NCBI RefSeq assembly: GCF_003634705.1
Contig: NZ_RBWU01000004.1
Coordinates: 1 to 64,000, forward strand
Length of the DNA stretch: 64,000 bases
Reading direction: 5' to 3'
From: Actinomadura pelletieri DSM 43383
GTDB taxonomy: Bacteria; Actinomycetota; Actinomycetes; Streptosporangiales; Streptosporangiaceae
In this document: positions 25,602 through 34,335 of the stretch, in pieces
Numbering within the stretch: position 1 is the stretch's first letter
How the letters are laid out: each line of letters starts with the position of its first letter
The notes under the pieces: generated by a model
Databases searched by the model: none
What the model was told of the DNA's origin: nothing
The model's input: only the letters and a program-made list of their open reading frames with translations
Program-made: the position numbers and the translations under genes

Positions 25602-26408
25602 ATGCCGCGCGACGACGCCGGGCCGGACTTCATCGAGGCCCTCGCCCGCGGGCTCGACGTGCTCAGATGCTTCGGCTCGCATCCCGTGCCGCTGTCCCTC
25701 ACCGAGATCGCCACCGCGACCGGGCTGGCCAGGCCCACCGCCCGGCGCATCGTCCGCACGCTCGAACATCTCGGGTACGCGCGCACCACGTCCGAGGGCG
25801 TCGCGCTCACCCCGCGCGTCCTCGAACTGGGCGTCGCCTACACGCTGTCGACCGGACTGTGGGAGGTGGCGCAGCCGCATTTGCGCGACCTCGTGCGGCA
25901 GACCGGGCAGGCCGCCTCCGTCGCCGAACTCGACGGCTCGGACGTCATCTACGTCGCCCGCGTCGAGGTCCCGAAGGTGGTCGCCGTCAACGTCAAGGTG
26001 GGCATGCGCCTGCCCGCCGCCAGCACGGCGCTCGGCAAGGTCCTGCTCGCGTCCCTGGACGCGGACGCCCTGCGCACGGCGCTGCGCACGGCCTCGCGCT
26101 CCCCGGTACGGCCGCACCGGCCGAGACCGGTCGCCGAGATCGAGGCCGAGCTGCGGGAGGTGCGCGCCCGCGGCTGGGCCACCACGGACGCGGAGGTCGC
26201 GCCCGGAATCCGCTCCGTCGCCGCGCCTCTGCGCGACGGGGACGGGCGGACGGTCGCGGCGATCAACGTCACCGCGATCGCGGCCGAGGTCGGCGAGCGC
26301 GAGCTCGTCGACGACCTGCTGCCCCTGCTCCTCCAGACGACCGGTGCGATCGGACGGGACTATGAGTTGATCCACGCCGCGCCCCAGCGATCCGTCCGCC
26401 GGCCCTGA
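25602..26408 (+). CDS. IclR-family regulator (PcaR/PobR type)
   Basis: Regulator of 268 residues: a winged helix-turn-helix at residues 25-70 (LSLTEIATATGLARPTARRIVRTLEHLG) and an effector domain containing GMRLPAASTALGKVLLA, GWATTDAEVAPGIRSVAAPLRDG and INVTAIAAEV. These are characteristic of the protocatechuate/3-oxoadipate-sensing IclR branch. It heads the operon with the hydroxyquinol dioxygenase and maleylacetate reductase genes, 44 bases away. It is divergent from the FAD monooxygenase operon and probably controls both. Confidence 0.92.
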   Translation: MPRDDAGPDFIEALARGLDVLRCFGSHPVPLSLTEIATATGLARPTARRIVRTLEHLGYARTTSEGVALTPRVLELGVAYTLSTGLWEVAQPHLRDLVRQTGQAASVAELDGSDVIYVARVEVPKVVAVNVKVGMRLPAASTALGKVLLASLDADALRTALRTASRSPVRPHRPRPVAEIEAELREVRARGWATTDAEVAPGIRSVAAPLRDGDGRTVAAINVTAIAAEVGERELVDDLLPLLLQTTGAIGRDYELIHAAPQRSVRRP

Positions 26409-26452
26409 GCGCGCCGGTACCGAAGAACCGCCCAGAGAGATCGAGGACGACC

Positions 26453-27361
26453 ATGACCCGACACGACGCCCCCGACCCCGCCGAACTGTTCAGCGAGGAG
26501 CGGTCGGCCGAGGTCGTCGCGGCGAGCTTCGCCGCGACGCCCGACCCGCGCCTGCGCCTGATCCTCACCTCCCTCGTCCGTCACCTGCACGACTTCGTGA
26601 AGGACGTGGAACTCACCGAACGGGAATGGGCGGCGGCGGTCGAGTTCCTCACCGCGACCGGGAAGACGTGCAGCGACACGCGGCAGGAGTTCATCCTGCT
26701 CTCCGACGTCCTCGGCGTGTCCATGCTGGTCGAGACCCTCAACAACCGGGCGGACGGCGCACTCACCGAATCCACGGTCGAGGGCCCGTTCCACATGGTC
26801 GCCTCCCCTGCCCGGGAACTCGGCGCCGACATCGCCGAGGACGGCAAGGGAGAGCCGTGCCTGGTCACCGGCAGCGTCGCCGGCCCGGACGGACGGCCCG
26901 TCCCCGGCGCGACCATCGACGTGTGGCAGGCCAACGACGAGGGCTTCTACGACGTTCAGCAACCCGACGTCCAACCACCGCTGAACCTCCGCGGGTTGTT
27001 CACCGCGGACGACGACGGACGGTTCTGGTTCCGCTCGATCGTCCCCCGCTACTACCCGATCCCGCAGGACGGCCCGGTCGGTCGCCTGCTGACGGCGACG
27101 TCCCGGCACCCGAACCGGCCCGCGCACATCCACTTCGAGGTGTCCGCCCCCGGATACCGGACCGTGACCACCCACCTGTTCGTCGCCGGCACCCCGTTCA
27201 TCGACTCCGACGCCGTGTTCGGGGTCAAGCCCAGCCTGGTGCGCGAGTTCCCCACGGTCGACGACCCGGAGCGCGCGGCGCAGGTCGGGCTGCCGAACCC
27301 GTTCCGCACGGTGAACTTCGACGTCGTCCTCCGTCCCGACACCATCGAGCGGGAAGCGTGA
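26453..27361 (+). CDS. Hydroxyquinol 1,2-dioxygenase
   Basis: Intradiol non-haem Fe(III) dioxygenase of 302 residues that cleaves hydroxyquinol (1,2,4-trihydroxybenzene) to maleylacetate. Iron ligands are visible: Tyr166 (EGFYDVQ), Tyr200 or Tyr201 (PRYYPIP), and His225 and His227 (RPAHIHFEV). An N-terminal all-helical dimerisation domain (EVVAASFAA through LSDVLGVSMLVETLN) and ESTVEGPFH are typical of catechol/hydroxyquinol enzymes. Coupling to maleylacetate reductase decides for hydroxyquinol rather than catechol. The stop is two bases before the next ATG. Confidence 0.9.
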   Translation: MTRHDAPDPAELFSEERSAEVVAASFAATPDPRLRLILTSLVRHLHDFVKDVELTEREWAAAVEFLTATGKTCSDTRQEFILLSDVLGVSMLVETLNNRADGALTESTVEGPFHMVASPARELGADIAEDGKGEPCLVTGSVAGPDGRPVPGATIDVWQANDEGFYDVQQPDVQPPLNLRGLFTADDDGRFWFRSIVPRYYPIPQDGPVGRLLTATSRHPNRPAHIHFEVSAPGYRTVTTHLFVAGTPFIDSDAVFGVKPSLVREFPTVDDPERAAQVGLPNPFRTVNFDVVLRPDTIEREA

Positions 27362-27363
27362 CC

Positions 27364-28431
27364 ATGGTCCAGACCGAGTTCACCTACGACGCGCTCCCGA
27401 TGCGGGTGCGGTTCGGGTCCGGCGTCGTCGCGTCCCTCCCCGAGGAGATCGCGCGACTGGGCCTGGGCCGTGCCCTCGTGCTCTGTTCGCCCGAGCAGCG
27501 CGACACCGGCGAGGCCGTCGCGGACGCGTTGGGCGACCGCTCCGCCGGGGTGCTCGCCGAGGCGCGCATGCACGTCCCGATCGAGGTCGCCGCGCAGGCC
27601 CGGGCCCGCGCCGCCGAACTCGGCGCCGACGGGTGTGTCGCCGTCGGCGGCGGATCGGCCATCGGCCTCGGAAAGGCCGTCGCGCTCGAACACGGGCTGC
27701 CGGTCGTCGCCGTCCCCACCACCTACGCGGGCTCGGAGATGACCACCGTCTGGGGCCTCACCGAGAACGGGCGCAAACGGACCGGCAAGGACCCGCGGGT
27801 GCTCCCGGCCGCCGTCCTGTACGACCCCGACCTCACCCTCGGACTTCCGATCGGCATGTCGGTGACCAGCGGATTCAACGCCGTTGCCCATGCCGTCGAG
27901 GCCCTCTACGCGCCCGACCGCTCCCCGGTCGTCTCGCTGATGGCCGAGGAGGGCGTCCGCGCGATGGCCGAGGCCCTCCCGGCCGTGTTCGCCGACGGCG
28001 CCGACGTCGACGCCCGCGCGAAGGCGCTGTACGCGTCCTGGCTGTGCGGAGCGACCCTCGGCGCCACGACCATGTCCCTGCACCACAAGCTGTGTCACGC
28101 CCTCGGCGGTTCCCTCGACCTCCCGCACGCCGCCACCCACACCGTCGTGCTGCCGCACGCCCTCGCCCACAACCAGCCCGCCGCCCCCGACGCGGTCGAG
28201 GCCCTGTCCCGCGCCCTGGACGCCGACGACCCCGCCCGCCGCCTGTGGGACCTCGCCGGCGCGCTGGACGCGCCACGGTCCCTCCGCGAACTCGGCATGT
28301 CCGAGAGCGGCATCGAGCCCGTCTGCGACGAGGTCGTGAACGCGCCCTACGCGAACCCCGCGCCCGTGACCCGCGAAGCGGTGAGACGCCTGCTCCGCAG
28401 GGCCTGGACCGGCGACCCCCCACGCCCCTGA
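27364..28431 (+). CDS. Maleylacetate reductase
   Basis: NAD(P)H-dependent reductase of the iron-type alcohol dehydrogenase superfamily (355 residues) that reduces maleylacetate to 3-oxoadipate. Seen: the nucleotide site VAVGGGSAIGLGKAVAL, PTTYAGSEMT, and the metal-region SGFNAVAHAVEALYA, LHHKLCHALGG and HAATHTVVLPHA. It is the last gene of the IclR-dioxygenase-reductase operon, starting two bases after the dioxygenase stop. Its neighbour convincingly supports the function. Confidence 0.92.
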   Translation: MVQTEFTYDALPMRVRFGSGVVASLPEEIARLGLGRALVLCSPEQRDTGEAVADALGDRSAGVLAEARMHVPIEVAAQARARAAELGADGCVAVGGGSAIGLGKAVALEHGLPVVAVPTTYAGSEMTTVWGLTENGRKRTGKDPRVLPAAVLYDPDLTLGLPIGMSVTSGFNAVAHAVEALYAPDRSPVVSLMAEEGVRAMAEALPAVFADGADVDARAKALYASWLCGATLGATTMSLHHKLCHALGGSLDLPHAATHTVVLPHALAHNQPAAPDAVEALSRALDADDPARRLWDLAGALDAPRSLRELGMSESGIEPVCDEVVNAPYANPAPVTREAVRRLLRRAWTGDPPRP

Positions 28432-28456
28432 GGCGCCCACCTCGGGGCTCGCCGGA

Positions 28457-31075
28457 TCAACGCCCGCGCTGGACGAGTTTCAGCAGTTCCACCGCCGCGT
28501 ACGACAGCGCGGCCACGGCGACGATCCGTGCCCAGGCGGCGGCGTCGAGTGCCGCCGAGTGGAACAGGTCGTTCATGCCCGGGGTGTAGGTGTAGAGGAG
28601 TTGGAGGGCGATGAGGCCGAGGGCGCTGGCGGCGATCCAGGGGTTGCGGCGGACGCCCCGCCACAGCAGCGGACGGTCGAGGGACAGGCAGTTGAACAGG
28701 TAGGTCGTCAGGGTCAACGCGAACACGTTGACGACGATGGTCTGGGCGAGTTCGGGGGACGCGCCGTGAGCGCGTTCCCAGTGCTGGAGCCCGAACGCCC
28801 CGGCGAGCAGGATCGCCGAGACCAGGAGGATCCTGAGGGTCAGCGCGCGGGAGATCAGGGGCAGGGACGGATCTCGGGGCGGGCGGCTCATGATGTGCTC
28901 GTCCTTGGGTTCGACGGCGAACGGCAGCCCGAGGACCAGGACGGCGGTCATGTTCAGCCACAGCACCTGGAGCGGCAGGATCGGCAGGTCGGTTCCGGCG
29001 ACGATCGCGGTGACCAGGACCAGACCGAGCCCGACGTTGGACGGCAGCGCCCACACGATGAACTTGACCAGGTTGTCGAACACGCCGCGGCCTTCCTCTA
29101 CGGCCTGTTCGATGGAGGCGAAGTCGTCGCCGGTCAGGACCATGTCGGCGGACTCCTTCGCGGCGTCGGTGCCGGTGCGTCCCATGGCGACGCCGATGTC
29201 GGCCTGTTTGAGGGCGGGGGCGTCGTTGACACCGTCGCCGGTCATGGCGATGACGTGCCCGTCCTGCTGGAGCGCCCGGACGAGGCGGAGTTTCTGCTCG
29301 GGGGAGACGCGGGCGAACACGGCGGTGTCGCGGACGCGTTCCGGTGGGACGTCGGCGGTGAGTTCGGCGCCGGTCATCACGTCGCCGTGGAGTCCGACGC
29401 GGGCGCCGATGGCGCGGGCGGTGGCCGCATGGTCACCGGTGATCATTTTGACCTGGATTCCGGCGTCGTGGCAGGTGCGGACGGCCTGGGCCGCCTCGGG
29501 CCGGGGCGGGTCCAGCATCGCCTGCAGGCCGAGGAACGTCAGCGGAGGCAGCTCGTCCAGGTCCGGCGCGGTGGTGTGGCCGCGGGCGAAGGCCAGCACG
29601 CGCAGCGCCTGCTCCCCGTAGGCCTCGGCGCGGGCGTGGACGGCGTCCACGTCCAGCGGGACCGGGGAGCCGTCGTCGCCCGCCGCGTCGTCGCAGAGCT
29701 GGAGGAGCCGTTCGACCGGGCCCTTGACGTAGACGGTGCCGTCGTCGTGGAGGGTGGCCATGTAGCGGCGCTCGGAGCTGAACGGCAGCGTGGCGACCCG
29801 GGCCGGCGCGTCGTCCAGGCCCGCCTTGCCGGCGCTGGCGAGCAGGGCGCCCTCGGTCGGATCACCGGTGATCGTCCACGTTCCGTCCTTCTGGACGAGC
29901 CGCGCGTCGTTGCAGCCCACCCCGCAGAGGAGGGTCTCGCGGAGGACGGGATGGCCGGCGAGGTCGACCGGTTCCCCGTCCCGCCGGATCTCACCGGTGG
30001 GCGCGTAGCCGGTGCCGGTGACGGTGTAGTCGCGCCCGGCGGCGGTGATGTGGGTGACGGTCATCTGGTTGCGGGTGAGGGTGCCGGTCTTGTCGGTGCA
30101 GATGACGGTGGTGCTGCCGAGGGTCTCCACGGCGGGCAGGTGCCGGACGATCGCGCCGCGCCGCACCATCCTGGCCACCCCGAGCGCGAGGGTGATGGTC
30201 ACGATGGCGGGCAGGCCCTCGGGGATCGCGCCGACCGCGAGCGCGACCGCCGCGGTGAGCATCTCGGTCGCGCCCCGGCCGCGCAGCATGCCGATGCCGA
30301 AGGTCAGCGCCGCCAGGGCCAGGATCGCCACCGTGACGATCTTGCTGAACTGGGTGATCTTGCGGGTGAGGGGGGTCTGCACGGCGGCGGTGGTGTGCAT
30401 GAGGCGGTGGATGCCGCCCAGTTCGGTGTCCGCCCCGGTGGCGACCACCAGGCCCGCGGCGCGTCCGGCGGTGACCAGGGTGCCGGAGAACACCATCGCG
30501 GTGCGGTCGGCGAGCGCGACCTCGGGCAGCGGCGCCGGGTCCTTGGCGACCGGCACCGACTCGCCGGTGAGCGCCGACTCGTCCACGGCCAGCTCGTCGG
30601 TGCGCAGCAGTCGCAGGTCGGCGGGCACCTTGTCGCCCGCGTCCAGCTCCACCAGGTCGCCGCGCACCAGATCGGCCGCCGCCACCCGCCGCGACGCGCC
30701 GTCCCGCACCACCGTCGCCGTCGTCCGCGACAGGGCCGCGAGCGCGCCCAGCGCCTTCTCCGCACGGGACTCCTGGACGAACCCGACCACGGCGTTCACC
30801 AGCACCACACCGCCGATCACCGCCGCGTCGACATGCTCGCCGAGCAGCGCGGTGACCGCCGCCGAGACCAGCAGCACGTAGATCAGCGGGCTGTTGAACT
30901 GCAGCAGGAACCGCGTCACCGGGCCGCGGCCACGGGCGGCGGGCAGCGTGTTCGGCCCGTCCCGCCCCAGCCGTTCCGCCGCTTCGCTCGACGCCAGCCC
31001 GCTGGACGCGTCCGTGCCGAGGTCGCGCACGACGTCCTCGGCGGGCCGGCGGTAGGGAGCGAGCACCGTCGTCAT
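28457..31075 (-). CDS. P-type cation ATPase (calcium/P2-like, CtpF-related)
   Basis: P-type ATPase of 872 residues with an N-terminal cation-transporter domain, ESALTGESVPVAKD, AIPEGLPAIVTITLALGVARM, the phosphorylation motif ICTDKTGTLTRNQMTV near residue 330, KMITGDHAATA, and the hinge AMTGDGVNDAPALKQADIGVAMG. Ten or so membrane helices are visible. This is the SERCA/PMCA-like branch including actinobacterial CtpF. AGGAGGT decides the ATG at 31075. It is divergent from the ArsR gene, and an ArsR operator candidate lies in the 254-base gap, so co-control is plausible. Confidence 0.9.
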   Translation of the reverse strand: MTTVLAPYRRPAEDVVRDLGTDASSGLASSEAAERLGRDGPNTLPAARGRGPVTRFLLQFNSPLIYVLLVSAAVTALLGEHVDAAVIGGVVLVNAVVGFVQESRAEKALGALAALSRTTATVVRDGASRRVAAADLVRGDLVELDAGDKVPADLRLLRTDELAVDESALTGESVPVAKDPAPLPEVALADRTAMVFSGTLVTAGRAAGLVVATGADTELGGIHRLMHTTAAVQTPLTRKITQFSKIVTVAILALAALTFGIGMLRGRGATEMLTAAVALAVGAIPEGLPAIVTITLALGVARMVRRGAIVRHLPAVETLGSTTVICTDKTGTLTRNQMTVTHITAAGRDYTVTGTGYAPTGEIRRDGEPVDLAGHPVLRETLLCGVGCNDARLVQKDGTWTITGDPTEGALLASAGKAGLDDAPARVATLPFSSERRYMATLHDDGTVYVKGPVERLLQLCDDAAGDDGSPVPLDVDAVHARAEAYGEQALRVLAFARGHTTAPDLDELPPLTFLGLQAMLDPPRPEAAQAVRTCHDAGIQVKMITGDHAATARAIGARVGLHGDVMTGAELTADVPPERVRDTAVFARVSPEQKLRLVRALQQDGHVIAMTGDGVNDAPALKQADIGVAMGRTGTDAAKESADMVLTGDDFASIEQAVEEGRGVFDNLVKFIVWALPSNVGLGLVLVTAIVAGTDLPILPLQVLWLNMTAVLVLGLPFAVEPKDEHIMSRPPRDPSLPLISRALTLRILLVSAILLAGAFGLQHWERAHGASPELAQTIVVNVFALTLTTYLFNCLSLDRPLLWRGVRRNPWIAASALGLIALQLLYTYTPGMNDLFHSAALDAAAWARIVAVAALSYAAVELLKLVQRGR

Positions 31076-31217
31076 CGCCACACCTCCTGGAGCTCCACTC
31101 TGCGGGCGGGGGGCCTTCGACCGACAGGGCCGAAGGTCCCCCGGATCGACGAACCCATGCCACCGGACGGACCGGCCACGGGGCCGGGAACACGGCTCCC
31201 GTGTCAGGGCGGTTCGC

Positions 31218-31246
31218 TTGCTAATGTCGGCAATTGCCGATTTAGT
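31218..31246 (+). promoter_or_regulatory. ArsR operator copy 1 overlapping a likely promoter
   Basis: The 16-base TTGCTAATGTCGGCAA (31218-31233) matches, at 14 of 16 positions, the site before the hydrogenase-related operon. It is followed by the 14-base perfect palindrome TCGGCAATTGCCGA (31227-31240). TTGCTA (-35) and TTTAGT (31241-31246, -10) are 17 bases apart, pointing towards the ArsR gene 84 bases downstream. The operator thus overlaps the promoter, as expected for autorepression. Confidence 0.65.
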
Positions 31247-31329
31247 CACCGGCGTTCATGTCACGTCAGCCGGTTCCGATGACGGCGTGATGACGTGACG
31301 CCGGGGTCGGCGAAGGGGGATCGGGCACC

Positions 31330-31683
31330 GTGAGCGCACCGCTGTACCAGCTGAAAGCGGAGTTCTTCAAGACGCTGGGACATCCGGCTCGGATCCGGGT
31401 GTTGGAGCTGCTGAGCGAACGCGACCACGCGGTGTCCGAGATGCTCCCCGAGGTGGGCATCGAGCCGGCGCATCTGTCGCAGCAGTTGGCGGTGCTGCGC
31501 CGGGCGGGGCTCGTGGTCTCCCGCAAGGAGGGCTCCTCGGTGATCTACTCGCTGACGAGTCCGCGCGTGGCGGAGTTGCTGGGCGTCGCGCGGGCGATCC
31601 TGACCGGGGTGCTGTCGGGGCAGGCCGAGTTGCTCGACGATCTGCGGGCGGCGGGTGCCGCCGAGGGCCCCAAACGCTCCTGA
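31330..31683 (+). CDS. ArsR-family regulator (Rv0081-like)
   Basis: Winged-helix repressor of 117 residues (FFKTLGHPARIRVLELLSE; recognition helix region IEPAHLSQQLAVLRRAGLV; wing RKEGSSVIYSL). It contains no cysteine at all, so it lacks the classical metal-thiolate site and should respond to another signal. It immediately precedes the six hydrogenase-related genes in the same order as M. tuberculosis Rv0081 before Rv0082-Rv0087. There Rv0081 is a hypoxia-linked regulator that controls its own locus. Start GTG at 31330. Confidence 0.92.
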   Translation: MSAPLYQLKAEFFKTLGHPARIRVLELLSERDHAVSEMLPEVGIEPAHLSQQLAVLRRAGLVVSRKEGSSVIYSLTSPRVAELLGVARAILTGVLSGQAELLDDLRAAGAAEGPKRS

Positions 31684-31726
31684 CTCCGCTGATCCGGTCA
31701 GGGTTTGCCCGCCGAGTTGTAGTGAG

Positions 31727-31742
31727 TTGCTAACGTTGGCAA
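31727..31742 (+). promoter_or_regulatory. ArsR operator copy 2 before the hydrogenase-related operon
   Basis: TTGCTAACGTTGGCAA is a 16-base near-perfect palindrome (7 of 8 pairs) lying 65 bases before the first gene of the operon. It shares TTGCTAAyGTyGGCAATTGC with the site at 31218. The two copies are the only ones noticed in the region. Confidence 0.68.
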
Positions 31743-31807
31743 TTGCGCAGGACGGTAGCCTTCCTGCGGGTTGGTGCCGTATCGCGTATCTCACATTGAG
31801 GACCACG

Positions 31808-32293
31808 GTGAAAGAGCTGCTGCGCAAGATCCGTAAGACCGGACGGGTGGCCGAGCCGCCGCCGGCGCGTCCCGCGGGCGTGACCCCGGACCGCGCGCGG
31901 GAGTTCGGCGGTTCGGTGCAGATCCGGCATGTGGACGCGGGCTCCTGCAACGGGTGCGAGGTGGAGATCGCCTCGACGTTCGGCCCGGTGTACGACGCCG
32001 AGCGCTACGGGGCGCGGCTGGTCGCCTCGCCGCGGCACGCCGACGCGCTGCTGGTGACCGGGCCCGTGACCCGGAACATGCGGATGGCGCTGCGCCGCAC
32101 CCACGAGGCCGTGCCCGACCCGAAGGTCGTGGTGGCGGTCGGGGACTGCGCCCGCAACTGCGGGGTGTTCGCCGAGGCGTACGGCGTGGTCGGCGCCGTC
32201 GGTGATGTGGTGCCGGTGGACGTCGAGGTCCCCGGGTGCCCGCCCGAACCGGACGCGATCGTCGCGGCCCTGCGGGGGCTCACCGGCCGATGA
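31808..32293 (+). CDS. NuoB-like [4Fe-4S] small subunit of hydrogenase-related complex (Rv0082-like)
   Basis: Iron-sulfur subunit of 161 residues. The cluster ligands are Cys47 and Cys50 in SCNGCEVE, Cys114 in GDCARNCG and Cys144 in PGCPPEP; an extra Cys118 is present. In group 4 hydrogenases and complex I this subunit holds the proximal or N2 cluster next to the large subunit. The GTG at 31808 follows GAGG at 8 bases. The stop overlaps the next ATG by 4 bases, so the operon is translationally coupled. It has complete cluster ligands even though the large subunit has lost its metal site. Confidence 0.9.
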   Translation: MKELLRKIRKTGRVAEPPPARPAGVTPDRAREFGGSVQIRHVDAGSCNGCEVEIASTFGPVYDAERYGARLVASPRHADALLVTGPVTRNMRMALRRTHEAVPDPKVVVAVGDCARNCGVFAEAYGVVGAVGDVVPVDVEVPGCPPEPDAIVAALRGLTGR

Positions 32294-34335
32294 GCCTGAC
32301 GGGCGCCGCCTTCTCGGCGGCATTGGCATCGAGCCTGCTCGCCGTGACGGCCGCGACGACGCTGCCGCGCCGAGCCCGCCGTGTCGGGGCGGGACTCGGA
32401 ACCGGCGCCGCGGGCTTGCTGGCGGTGGTCGCGGGCGGCGCGGCCCTGGCCGGTCGCTCCTGGGACGCGTGGCTGCCGGACCTGCTGCCCCTGGCCGGTG
32501 TCCGGCTGGCGATCGATCCGCTGGGCGGCCTGTTCCTCGCCGTCACGGGTGCGGTCGCGGTGTGCGCGGCGGTGTACGGGGTGGGCTACGCCCGTCCCGG
32601 CTCCGACGGCACCGGCCTGGACTCCCGGGTCACCCAGGCGATGGTGCCGCTGTTCGTGGCGGCCATGGTGCTGGTGACGGCGGCGGCCAGCGTCAGCACG
32701 TTCCTCGTGGCGTGGGAGCTGATGGCGCTGACCTCGCTGCTGCTGGTCGTGGCCGAACACCGGCGGCGGACGGCGGTCGTCGAGGCGGGCCTGTGGTACA
32801 CGGTGATGACGCACCTGGGTCTGGTGGTCATCCTGGCCGGTCTCGTCGGGTTCGCCGCGGCGGCGGACGGCGAGACCTTCGCGCAGTTGCGGGCGGCGTC
32901 CGACGAGGGCATGTCGCCGGCGGTGCGCGGCGCGGTGTTCGTCGCGACCTTCGTCGGCTTCGCGTCCAAGGCGGGCATGGTTCCGCTGCACGTGTGGCTG
33001 CCGCGCGCCCACCCCGAGGCGCCGAGCCACGTGTCGGCGCTGATGAGCGCGGCCATGGTCAACCTGGGCGTCTACGGTATCCTGCGGGTCGGGTTCGACC
33101 TGCTGGGCGGCGGGCCGGTGTGGTGGTGGCTGCTGGTGCTCGCGACGGGCGCGGTGTCGGCGCTGTACGGGATCCTCCAGGCCGCGGTGGCCACCGACCT
33201 GAAACGGCTGCTGGCGTACTCGACCTGCGAGAACCTGGGGCTGGTGCTGGTGGGCGTCGGCGCCTGCGGGATCTTCGCCGCCTCGGACGCCCGTCCGCTC
33301 GCGGCGCTGGCGATGACCGCCGCGCTGCTGCACGTCGTCAACCACGCGGGTTTCAAGACGCTGCTGTTCCTGTCGGCGGGGTCGGTGGTGCACGCCACCG
33401 GCACCCGCGACCTGGACGCCCTCGGCGGTCTGCGCTCGCCGATGCCGGCGACCACCGCGCTGTTCGGCGTCGGGGCGCTGATGGCGTCGGCGCTGCCGCT
33501 CGGCAACGGGTTCGTGAGCGAGTGGCTGCTGGTGCAGAGCCTGATCCACGCGCTGCCCGCGGGCGGGACCGTCTCGGCGGTCACGATGCCGCTGGCGGTG
33601 GCGGTGGTGGCGCTGTCGGCGGGCCTGGCGATCGCCACGTTCGTCAAGGCCTTCGGCGTGGGCTTCCTGGCCAGACCGCGCACGCGCGCGGCCGAGCGGG
33701 CGCACGAGAGCCCCGCGACGATGGTGGTCGGGATGGGCGCGGCGGCCGTGTGCTGCGTCGCCCTCGCGCTGGCGCCGGGCTGGGCGGCGTCGGGCCTGTC
33801 GCGCGCCGTCGCCGTGGCGGTTCCCGGCCCCGAAGCGGTGTCCGCGTCGGTGACGTTGCAGCCCGCGGGGCTGCCGAGCACCGTGTCCCCGCTCGTCGTC
33901 GCGGGGGCGCTGCTGGTCGCGATGGTCGCCTCGGTCGCGGTGCTGCGCGCCGCCGCGCCCGCGGCCCGCCGGGCCCGAGCGAGACGCCGGGCGCGGCTGT
34001 GGGACTGCGGCGTCGGGCCGATGTCGGCCCGGACGGAGTACACGGCGACCTCGTTCGCCGAGCCGTTGCAGCGGGTGTTCGACGACGTCCTGGCCCCCGA
34101 GACCGACCTGGACGTCACCCCGGTCACCGAGTCCTCGTACCTGGTGGACAGCGTGACCTACCGGGCCCGGGTGGGCGACCGGATCGAGCACCGCCTGTAC
34201 CGGCCGGTGCTGGCGGCGATGGCGTGGACCGGACGCGCCGCCCGGCCGCTGGCCAACGGCAGCGTCCACCGCTACGTCGGATACGGCTTCTACGCCTTCA
34301 CCGGTGTGCTGGTCGCGCTGGCGGTGCTGCGATGA
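32290..34335 (+). CDS. NuoL/HyfB-like membrane antiporter-type subunit (Rv0083-like)
   Basis: Membrane protein of 681 residues with about 15 hydrophobic helices from the MrpA/NuoL family. Seen: the conserved Glu in FLVAWELMALTSLL, PLHVWLPRAHPEAPSHVSALMSAAMVNLGVYG, and the helix Lys in TDLKRLLAYSTCENLG. These residues line the proton path in relatives. A C-terminal soluble tail follows (about 45 residues before a final helix). ATGA overlap with both neighbours. Confidence 0.9.
   Translation: MSLTGAAFSAALASSLLAVTAATTLPRRARRVGAGLGTGAAGLLAVVAGGAALAGRSWDAWLPDLLPLAGVRLAIDPLGGLFLAVTGAVAVCAAVYGVGYARPGSDGTGLDSRVTQAMVPLFVAAMVLVTAAASVSTFLVAWELMALTSLLLVVAEHRRRTAVVEAGLWYTVMTHLGLVVILAGLVGFAAAADGETFAQLRAASDEGMSPAVRGAVFVATFVGFASKAGMVPLHVWLPRAHPEAPSHVSALMSAAMVNLGVYGILRVGFDLLGGGPVWWWLLVLATGAVSALYGILQAAVATDLKRLLAYSTCENLGLVLVGVGACGIFAASDARPLAALAMTAALLHVVNHAGFKTLLFLSAGSVVHATGTRDLDALGGLRSPMPATTALFGVGALMASALPLGNGFVSEWLLVQSLIHALPAGGTVSAVTMPLAVAVVALSAGLAIATFVKAFGVGFLARPRTRAAERAHESPATMVVGMGAAAVCCVALALAPGWAASGLSRAVAVAVPGPEAVSASVTLQPAGLPSTVSPLVVAGALLVAMVASVAVLRAAAPAARRARARRRARLWDCGVGPMSARTEYTATSFAEPLQRVFDDVLAPETDLDVTPVTESSYLVDSVTYRARVGDRIEHRLYRPVLAAMAWTGRAARPLANGSVHRYVGYGFYAFTGVLVALAVLR

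Noticed and set aside
28559..31282. Long + strand open frame opposite the P-type ATPase
   Set aside because: Composition of a shadow frame (Gly/Asp/Arg-rich, no motifs); the minus-strand gene has every P-type ATPase signature.
31330..31683. Metal-sensing ArsR of the arsenic or zinc type controlling the ATPase
   Set aside because: The protein has no Cys and no metal-binding His/Asp pattern; synteny indicates the Rv0081 type.
32202..34331. Extended + frame running through the NuoL-like gene into HycD
   Set aside because: Only its last part is real (HycD from 34332); upstream it is a shadow of the NuoL-like gene.
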